Source: Phaeodactylum tricornutum CCAP 1055/1
Lineage: Eukaryota; Bacillariophyta; Bacillariophyceae; Surirellales; Neidiaceae
NCBI RefSeq assembly: GCF_000150955.2
Contig: NC_011677.1
Location: 248,001-312,000, forward strand
Direction: 5' to 3'
Length of the DNA stretch: 64,000 nucleotides
Translations under genes and position numbers: made by a program
Part shown: piece by piece, positions 40,291 through 48,255 of the stretch
How the letters are laid out: each line of letters begins with the position of its first letter
Numbering within the stretch: the first letter of the stretch is position 1
The notes under the pieces: model-generated
Told to the model about the DNA's origin: nothing
The model's database searches: none
What the model saw: only the letters and a program-made list of their open reading frames with translations

Positions 40291-42687
40291 CTATGACGAT
40301 ACGTAAAATAACTCGAGTGGATCGACAAAGTCCTGAATCATTACTTTCGCGTACGATGACGGAAAATGTTCGGTCATCTTGTCGTGCAGCATGTTGACAT
40401 CCTCGAGTATTACGCGAATCCGCCGGACTCCGTCGTTGTTAGTAGGGAAAGATTCGTTTTCCTTCAAAATCGATACTTCCAGGATTCCTTCCTGCGGACT
40501 GTGAACGCTTGTCTCCCAAGAGGTCAATACGGTTACCTTGGAAAATTCGTCCTGTATTGCGGCGCTACTGATCCAAGGACCACGACTTGTAGACACCAAT
40601 GTATGTGGATTGCGGAAGTAGGCGCCCTCGGAATTGCGCACGTCTACGTGCAATCGCAGCGTCACAGGTTCATTGACAGACTCCTTCTCTACGCTCTGCA
40701 CCACAATGTCTACGACTCCATCGTGTTCGGAAACCTCGCGTTCAACCTTGTACCCATCCATTTCAATGGTGGAAGAAGACATGGGTTTCGAACAACCGTC
40801 ACCCGTGTCAACCTCAATGTCCTCCAATTGGGATCCCCGTTGTACCCAATATTCCCGGAAGGGTTTCATCACGATTTTTGACGTTGGATCCAGACACAAA
40901 TCCCGTGGCAAATGTGTTGGTTGGATGGTCTGCGCGGTGTGGTTCCAACCTAAACCGAATTCTTTGGCGTATGCCCACCGACAGGTTCGACACTGTGGAC
41001 TAGCTGTAGAGGCTGTCGTCTCGGCAAAGGCCCAGCGAGATTCCCAAGTTCGTAGTACGGTCTCATCTGTTCGCCATATGTGAAAGGATTCCCACAGTGT
41101 GCGATTTTCCGCCACCTCCTTGACGTAGGCTGCCAAAGCATCCCATTTGTTAAAGTCTGAAGCAAAAATGGCCGAGTGGGGAGGAAACAGTTGATTCGCG
41201 TTGGAGGGGCCCAAAAGTACCGGGACGGCCCCCGAGAGTAGTGCCTCGAAAGACACGTCTGTCAAATGGTCCTTTTCCGACGCAGCTTCAAAGGCAAGGT
41301 GGATACGATTTTTTCGGGAAAGCGCCAAACGACCCTCCAGTGTGTCCACCGTTTCTCCCGGCGCCAGGTCGGTATTGTGTTGACATGATCCATAGGCTGC
41401 CACGCGGAAGACTGCTTGGACAGCGGCCAACCACTTTTGGCGACGGGTCCCTTGGGTTTGGCAGTTGCTATTGAGAACGTACGTGGCGGCGTTGGCCGTG
41501 TTGGCCCAATCGAGAGCGGGACGGTTTCGTAAGGAGTGTTTGGAGCTGTCATAAAAGGTAAGGGGAATAGAAGAGCGTAGCGAGGTGGTCGAGTAGTATT
41601 TGTCGGAACGGAAATCTGTACGTTCAATTTTGGCGTCGTCGTGGAAATATGGATCGTCCATTGTTTGGTGGAGTTGCCAAGTGGTGCCAGCAATCACCAG
41701 ATCTTTGCCCGATATATCCTTTTCCCACTGACACGGAATGCTGCACGGTACTGTTTCTAGTTCTGAGTCTTCCAGTGCCGTCTCTTGCTGTGCCGTTGCC
41801 TTCGATTGCACGATAATGGGCGCCATGCCCTGTCCATCCAGTGGAGGGTCATCCACAGCAAACACACGCGGCAGCTCTAGGCGGCAGTGGTCATCCATGT
41901 CTTGATCAAGCTTAAGGGCTTGTCCCGGCTTAATCGTTTTCCCACAGTAGCGTCGGGAAAAAGTGGCAGAGTTGTATACGACCAAAACCGTGTCTTCGTC
42001 ACGACAGTGGGGATTTTGGGAAATACTAGGACGGGCCTCCGGATTGTCGTTGCTCTGGGCGACGACACTCTCACAGGCTTGGACAGAGGCTTCGCCAACA
42101 AGTGACGCGACTTTGGCAGTATCGGGCCGAATAGAAACGGGGAGTTTGCGAAACGAGGGATGCGCACGTTCTTGGACCATATCCACAACGTAGCCCAAGA
42201 GCGTGGCACCCGTGCCGTGTTTTTGTAAGACTTGGGTAGATTCCGGATCCAGCACTGCGGAGTCTACCGGTTGCATTGGAGATTCCTTTTCACGGTCCTC
42301 TCTTTCCTCCTCAACGACAAGAGGCAATATTTCGTGCGGCTTGACAACGGGATCGTCTCCTGTTTCGGTGTCCGAGTCGTGCTTTTCGTCAGCCGTCTCG
42401 TCCACTCGTTCCACCGGTGCCTTGAGCTTATCCGACTTTGGCTGATGATTTTCGTGGCGCGAAGCGTGCAGTGGATTGGGTGCGTGATCATGCTTTGGTT
42501 TCGGAACCGCCGGTTCTTCACGGACCTTCATTACTGCCGGAGCTGGAGGCGCTTCGTGGGAGACGTGACGAATCACTTTGACGGTCAAATTCAAACTCTG
42601 CATCGCCACAAACCCAATCAGTAACGAGCGCAAGTTGCACCAAGAGCTACTACCAGCCCTTTTATTGGGGTTGCGGATTGATACCAT
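40291..42687 (-). CDS. GT10 fucosyltransferase-like protein, copy A
   Basis: Intronless, 798 residues, using the ATG at 42687; the longer frame starts at GTG. It is a type II membrane protein: short N-tail, helix about 17-35 (LRSLLIGFVAMQSLNL), then a charged stem of about 110 residues rich in Glu, Lys and Pro. The catalytic part shows SFEALLSGAVPVLLGPSNANQLFPP and FNKWDALAAYVKEV, the nucleotide-sugar-binding region of alpha-1,3-fucosyltransferases, then CRTCRWAYAKEFGLGWNH. The usual DY(V/I)TEK that contacts GDP-fucose reads DHLTDV here. A C-terminal extension of about 200 residues is shared with copy B. It probably acts in the Golgi. Clear paralogue of the gene at 43303-45509. Confidence 0.85.
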   Translation of the reverse strand: MVSIRNPNKRAGSSSWCNLRSLLIGFVAMQSLNLTVKVIRHVSHEAPPAPAVMKVREEPAVPKPKHDHAPNPLHASRHENHQPKSDKLKAPVERVDETADEKHDSDTETGDDPVVKPHEILPLVVEEEREDREKESPMQPVDSAVLDPESTQVLQKHGTGATLLGYVVDMVQERAHPSFRKLPVSIRPDTAKVASLVGEASVQACESVVAQSNDNPEARPSISQNPHCRDEDTVLVVYNSATFSRRYCGKTIKPGQALKLDQDMDDHCRLELPRVFAVDDPPLDGQGMAPIIVQSKATAQQETALEDSELETVPCSIPCQWEKDISGKDLVIAGTTWQLHQTMDDPYFHDDAKIERTDFRSDKYYSTTSLRSSIPLTFYDSSKHSLRNRPALDWANTANAATYVLNSNCQTQGTRRQKWLAAVQAVFRVAAYGSCQHNTDLAPGETVDTLEGRLALSRKNRIHLAFEAASEKDHLTDVSFEALLSGAVPVLLGPSNANQLFPPHSAIFASDFNKWDALAAYVKEVAENRTLWESFHIWRTDETVLRTWESRWAFAETTASTASPQCRTCRWAYAKEFGLGWNHTAQTIQPTHLPRDLCLDPTSKIVMKPFREYWVQRGSQLEDIEVDTGDGCSKPMSSSTIEMDGYKVEREVSEHDGVVDIVVQSVEKESVNEPVTLRLHVDVRNSEGAYFRNPHTLVSTSRGPWISSAAIQDEFSKVTVLTSWETSVHSPQEGILEVSILKENESFPTNNDGVRRIRVILEDVNMLHDKMTEHFPSSYAKVMIQDFVDPLELFYVSS

Positions 42688-43302
42688 GGTGATGGATAAG
42701 ATGGAATACACGGAGGCCCTTCGATCCGGATCAAGTACACTGGAAGAAGCAAAGCCGACGAAAATACCAACGTAACTGTGAAACTTTGGTCAAAAGTCAC
42801 AGTCATTCTCACGGGGTTTTGACAAAGACATGTGAGACTGTGTATTGACAATGTGGATGCTGTACCGTAACCGTGAGAAACCCTCGTGGGGGGGGGGGAA
42901 GGGTACGCAAATCCGGGTGCGTTCGGAATACTATTGACAGAAAATACTATTGGGTATGTTGCACAACAGTACAAACACCAAACTATCTAAACCCACCAAA
43001 CCTTGTACGCATCAGCCCTCCGCCCAACGACTTTACAAAGCCATTTCAAATCAACAATTGTCAGGCTCTGTTTTTCCGGAATACGTCCATGTTTGCATGT
43101 GTTCCAGGCCGTTATACGGGCGTTTTTTTTTCCACAATAATCTGACAGTGAGTAGCTATATTCCCGTTCACCACCGCAGAAAGCCATAAAAGAAAGTACA
43201 ATCCACGTTTTATTGCCGACTGAGGCAGTACCTCACCTGTGCACGCTTGGCTTTCTGCATAGCTTGGCTACTGGCTGTTTTAAAGGCCTCACTGTCAGTA
43301 AA
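42688..43302. other. Intergenic, 615 bp, between the GT10 pair
   Basis: Separates the two leftward GT10 genes and should carry the promoter of copy A. A run of 11 G lies at 42888-42898. No gene seen. Confidence 0.45.
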
Positions 43303-45509
43303 TTACACGAAGGTTTCCACAGGATTCCAAAAATCAGCCTTCATCGTTTTGCCAAAATAATTTTCCAGGGCAGCCGCTCCTGGATGAAAGGTGTCTACGT
43401 CCTCCACAATCACTCTTAGGCGTAGCAACGGTAATATGGGCACCTGAACAATCACTCTATGGTCGCCCCCATCAACAAATGATGCCAACGCAACATTCAC
43501 GCGCGGCCACGTCAAAAACGTAATGCGATTTGTACTGTCTTGCAATCTCATGTGACCCTCTTCAATGGTTTGAAAGACAAAGGTGGTAGCATTACCATGT
43601 TGGAGTGGCGTCCGAAACTGCCACAGCAAAGCGGATTCCCTTGATGTCCTTACGCTCTTAACACTTGTTCTCATTCTCAGGTATATGTCTAGCACTCCAT
43701 CTTGTTCCACAATTAATCGTTCAAATACATCCTCCTTCTCGCCAACAACAATCGTTGCTGTGTCTCTGCCAACGTTGCAGCTGTCTTTGACCTTTGCGGA
43801 TTCCTGCTGAAAGCGAATTTTTGGCGGCTGCAATTTCGTATCCACATCATTCATTTTCAAAGTCCAAGATTCCTGTAGCGGCTGTTGCAACAAGCCACGT
43901 TCGTCGACGCATATGGTTCGGGGGACGGCGACGTCCACAATAGTTTGATTCGCGTGGTTCCAGCCCCAGCCGTAACGTTTAGCCACCGCCCACCGACACA
44001 TTCGGCACGTTCCGTGGACATTCGTAAAATCGTATTTCCGATGGAAAGCTCCCGGTAGTGGTTGCAATCGCCACGCATGGTGCAATTCGTACAAAGCCCG
44101 ATCTTTGGAAACCTTTGTCAAGTAGGCAGCCAACGCGTCGATACTGTCAAAATCGTTTACGTTAATGACCGAGTTTTCCGGAACGTGCTCAAGAACGTTA
44201 GGTGCTCCGAAGTAAATTGGAAGCGTGCCTGATTCTAAAGCGCTCCACAGCTTTTCTGTGATGTAATCTGAACGTAGACGACAAATTTAGCCGAGTGAGT
44301 ACTGGTCGCGGTATTTCTCGTTTCCTCTTAACAATGGCAGCTCTACGTACCATCTTCGTTTTGGTTCTCGAACGCTAAATAGAACAGATAGTGACGCTGA
44401 ATTTGAATTTTGTTGTCCATATCTACACCGGCTGGTGGCTCTGCGTTGTGCAGACAACTGCTCAAGGAATCAACACGAAAGGACGTCCGCAAAGCCCGCA
44501 CAATACCCTCCCGATCGTTACGTGAATCACAATTTTGGGCCAGAAAAAGAGCCGCCGGAATGGCTTGGTCAAAATCTAGCATTGGCTTTTGAATACTGTA
44601 CTCGCTCCACGAGAAATACGGCAAGGGAACATCGGATTGGAAAGATGTGGTGGCGTAATAGCGGTCAATCTGGTATGCGGAGCGATCCAAGAAAAGCGAC
44701 GAAAAATAGTGTGGTCCTTCCATGGAAAAGACAAAACGCCAAGGGGTTCCGTCAATGGTCCGTTGAGAAACAAGCCTATATTCACCCGCGTGAAAGCAGG
44801 GCACGTCACACGGCTGAAACTCCGTCGCTGATTTGCGGCGCTGGGGATCGTTGAAGCGGACCGTGGTCGGTGGTAGCCCTTTTGCCGTGCGATCGGGTAA
44901 AACCGCATACAAGCGAGACGGCTCCTCGCACAGCTCATCCAACTGTAAATGTGTGTTTGGCGGAATACTCCGGCCGCAAATAATGCGTTCCTGGGAAAAT
45001 CGATTGTAGTAAACTACAGTCTTTGGTCTTTGGTTCTTTTGTTCCGATCCGGCTTGGTCACAAACATTGTGTATCGTCAGATCCGTTCCTTTCCAACGGC
45101 ATGATCGTAACGTAGGCAAGTTCAACGATATTTGTAGTGATGCTTCCAAACCCTTGATCACAGATACAAACGCTTCGGACAGTACCATAGGATTATTCGA
45201 ATCAGTAAGGTGGACAAGCTTGCCATCGGTACTGCCAGACATGGGCTGATCACGCCCTTGCTCCAATTGTGAATTGGTACCGAGCATGAGGAATTCAGAC
45301 GTTACGAATGAATTCTGGTGCCGGTTCCGAGTGTTGGGGCGTACGGCATTGTTGGTGGGCGGCGACCACGGAATAGGCGCAACGGCTACGTGTGCTTTGC
45401 GATGGAGCAGGAGCATACAAAGGATATCGATGCACAAGAGCACGACAAGAAAAAGGCTCCACGTACAGCGGCAGTGCATCCGTGGGGGCTGTCGCAAAGA
45501 CACGCGCAT
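43303..45509 (-). CDS. GT10 fucosyltransferase-like protein, copy B
   Basis: Exons 45509-44351 and 44267-43303; the 83-nt intron (GTACGT to GTTCAG) is phase 1; 707 residues. Type II membrane protein with the helix WSLFLVVLLCIDILCMLLL. Splicing rebuilds the canonical DYITEKLWSALESGTLPIYFG, the GDP-fucose site of GT10 enzymes, followed by NDFDSIDALAAYLTKV. It shares with copy A the Cys pair block (FQPCDVPC against ETVPCSIPC), the YYATTSF/YYSTTSL block, the CR.CRWA.AK..G.GWNH block and the C-terminal extension. Copy A is intronless and copy B has one intron. Copy B keeps the catalytic signature better than copy A. The expected product is fucosylated N- or O-glycans in the Golgi. Confidence 0.87.
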
Positions 45510-46238
45510 GGTTAATCGAGGTCAAGGTGTGCTTTCTGTCCAGGAATGTTGTGGGAGTCTTTACGTCTATCGAAGATACCTTTCCAATTGGATGCCGCAC
45601 TTCGTTGCCAACCGGCCTTTGACAGGCTCGTATTCTTCCTTCCTCTTTAGTCGGCTTTAGATGGTAGATAACAGCGGATGAAATGGCTGCGACTGGATCA
45701 CCTTCCCATTGGGAATGGTTGCCGATAAAGGGAGCACTGCATGCGAGATATGAAACCGCGTATGGTATGCGAATCATTCGATACTCTAGATCGCTCTACG
45801 TCGTCAGTCGGTAGTCTGTGCAATGTTGGAAAAACGAACGTGTCCCGTGGTATCTATGCTATAGTAGGTCCGCGTACTTTTCGACTGGGCAGAGACCCAT
45901 CCGATCCCTCCTTGTTTTCGACCTACTGGACACGTCAGGTTGACGAATCAACCCCTTTTTTACAGTCACAACGATTTCGGTTTCGCTCGTAGATTGGTTA
46001 CCCACGACCTACTCTAGGCACGACCATGACGACTTCTCAACAGTCACCGACCGAAAATACCTTTTCCGTTACGTTGCGAGAAGAGTCGTAATCCAACCGT
46101 GTTCTACCGATTTACGGGAATCGAACGGCACGTTTGTCCTACAATCACCTACTTTGGTGCCACTGTGGGACGCACGGCAAAGGAAGATTCGATTGGTGGT
46201 AAGCGAGCTTTGCTTGTGTTCCTTCGTGTGTAACAACA
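45510..46238. other. Intergenic, 729 bp, divergent promoter region
   Basis: Lies between GT10 copy B (leftward) and the ubiquitin protease gene (rightward). An 83-codon ATG frame at 45741-45992 has no recognisable content and is not called. Confidence 0.45.
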
Positions 46239-48089
46239 ATGGGTGACTCTTGCTCGAAGATAGAGGATCCCAATTATGCAGGCGACCCCAAAAAAGGAAA
46301 ACGAGATCAGCATCTCCAGAAACAGCGACCACACTCCTTTGTGGAGGTCCAACCAACAATGGTGGATCTGCCTCCGTTACCGGCCACGCCGCCTTCCGCG
46401 TTGTCCTCGTCGCGCAAGCGGAAATCGCGATTTAATCTCTTCCGGGTCAACTCGCGACGGGAACCCAATTCCCCCACTCGGGCCTCCAACTACAATCACG
46501 TGCACGAAGCGGTCGATTACAACTTCCAGCGAGTTGCTACACTCCAACAACAGCAGAAACAAATGAATTCCAAATTTCGGCGGAAGACTTTGACCTTCCA
46601 GGGCCGTAACGACCAGGCCGAACACGGAGACTCGTCCCACTCCAACCTTCCCCTCGGCGTTGTTGGTCTGAGAAATCTTGGGAATACCTGCTTTCTTAAC
46701 AGTAGTTTGCAGTGTTTGAGTGCTACTATTCCACTCACCGACTACTTTTTGGGTTACGACTACCGATCCGAAATCAACCAGCACAACGTTTTGGGAACGG
46801 GGGGTAAACTGGCGACGGCCTACGCGGAACTCATGAAAGAGCTCTGGTTACAGGCGGCCCCCGTTAGCGGCTACACCAAAATATCAGCACGAGTAGTCAA
46901 ACCGACGCGATTCAAAAGCAGTCTCGAGAGTTTCGCCCCACAGTTTCTCGGTACGTCGCAACACGATGCCCAAGAATTGCTGTCCTTTTTATTGGACGGT
47001 ATTCACGAGGACTTGAATCGCATTCCTAAGAAGCCATATATTGAAGATCGAGATTGCGACGGCACTCATGATGAGCGTGATGCGATTGAAGCTTGGAAAA
47101 ACTACCTGCGCCGCGACAAGTCCCTGGTGGTGGACATTTTTCAAGGTCAACTGCGCAATACCTTGACGTGCTTGACCTGCCGGCACGTCAACGTGCGCTT
47201 CGAACCCTTCATGTACCTCTCACTCCCATTGAACGACGACAGCCACACTCTCGATGATTGTCTGCGCCTCTATTTAGCGGAAGAACGATTAGTTAGAGAG
47301 AATCAATGGTACTGCAGCGTTTGTCAAACGCACCGGGACGCTACGAAAAAGACCGACTTGTGGATCGTTCCAGCTATTTTGATTGTCCATCTCAAACGCT
47401 TTAAGTTCAACGAATACGGTCAGCTAGGCTCGAAAAACAATGCTTGTATTAGGTATCCCGTGGGTGACTCATGGGATTTGTCCGGAGTGGTATGCAGTCG
47501 GGGGAGCGAAGAACCCCTCTACGATTTGTACGCAGTTTCAAACCACGTCGGGGATCTGGGTGGGGGACACTATACGGCATATTCACTCAATCGCTTCGAC
47601 GACCACTGGTACGAATTTAACGATACCACTTGTCGCAAGATCGATGATCGAACGCTCCAAGGCAATTCATCGTCGGCCTATTTATTATTTTACAATCGCA
47701 CTCAAAGAGTCGAACCGACGAGCCCAGCATCAGAAAACTCAACAGCACCTAGCCATTGTTCCACCCGAAACGGTACGCACAAGCCCTCGATTTCCCCATT
47801 GCGGCGCCGTGTGCCACTTATTCGTCGACAATCCGTTTCCCGTCCCGATTTATGGCCCCATACACAAGTGCAGAATCATGAGTTTCGAGAATTTGCTCGC
47901 CAGTCTTTTCCACCGTCACAGTTATTGGATACGACGCCCGAAACCGGAGACGAATATGAAGAAGAAACTAGCGGAGGGCTTAGCAAGGGAACAACGAATA
48001 CAACAGTTACCAACACGGATAACGATACACACAGTGGCGGTGAAGACGACGATGTTGCCATGGATGAGACTTTCGAGACCAGAAAATAG
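46239..48089 (+). CDS. Ubiquitin-specific protease (USP/UCH family C19)
   Basis: Intronless, 616 residues, starting at an ATG. The Cys box is GLRNLGNTCFLNSSLQCL with nucleophile Cys151, and the His box is GDLGGGHYTAYSLN with His444, followed by WYEFNDTTCRKI. Two Cx2C pairs (CLTC and CSVC) form the structural zinc site typical of USPs. SQHDAQELLSFLLDGIHEDLNRI is the QQD-type box. It removes ubiquitin from proteins. The N-terminus MGDSCSK fits an N-myristoylation consensus (Gly2, Ser6, Lys7) with a possible palmitoylated Cys5. The tail of about 120 residues is Ser/Thr/Asp-rich and looks disordered. No UBL or DUSP domain is visible. The overall order resembles yeast UBP8/UBP12 or plant UBP8-11 only loosely. 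Confidence 0.93.
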   Translation: MGDSCSKIEDPNYAGDPKKGKRDQHLQKQRPHSFVEVQPTMVDLPPLPATPPSALSSSRKRKSRFNLFRVNSRREPNSPTRASNYNHVHEAVDYNFQRVATLQQQQKQMNSKFRRKTLTFQGRNDQAEHGDSSHSNLPLGVVGLRNLGNTCFLNSSLQCLSATIPLTDYFLGYDYRSEINQHNVLGTGGKLATAYAELMKELWLQAAPVSGYTKISARVVKPTRFKSSLESFAPQFLGTSQHDAQELLSFLLDGIHEDLNRIPKKPYIEDRDCDGTHDERDAIEAWKNYLRRDKSLVVDIFQGQLRNTLTCLTCRHVNVRFEPFMYLSLPLNDDSHTLDDCLRLYLAEERLVRENQWYCSVCQTHRDATKKTDLWIVPAILIVHLKRFKFNEYGQLGSKNNACIRYPVGDSWDLSGVVCSRGSEEPLYDLYAVSNHVGDLGGGHYTAYSLNRFDDHWYEFNDTTCRKIDDRTLQGNSSSAYLLFYNRTQRVEPTSPASENSTAPSHCSTRNGTHKPSISPLRRRVPLIRRQSVSRPDLWPHTQVQNHEFREFARQSFPPSQLLDTTPETGDEYEEETSGGLSKGTTNTTVTNTDNDTHSGGEDDDVAMDETFETRK

Positions 48090-48255
48090 CAATAACAGTA
48101 TTGTAAACTATACCCACACAAAATGTTTCGGAAGATGATGAAGGCACGCGACGCTAAACGAATGCAGTGGTTAACAACCGTGACGTAGGTTCTGGGGCTA
48201 TTCTGTATTACTACGACGCTTGACACAAATCTCGTCATCCCGCAAAAACAATATG

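Noticed and set aside
42888-42898. Run of 11 G as a possible quadruplex element
   Set aside because: A single G run without the additional G tracts needed for a clear quadruplex motif.
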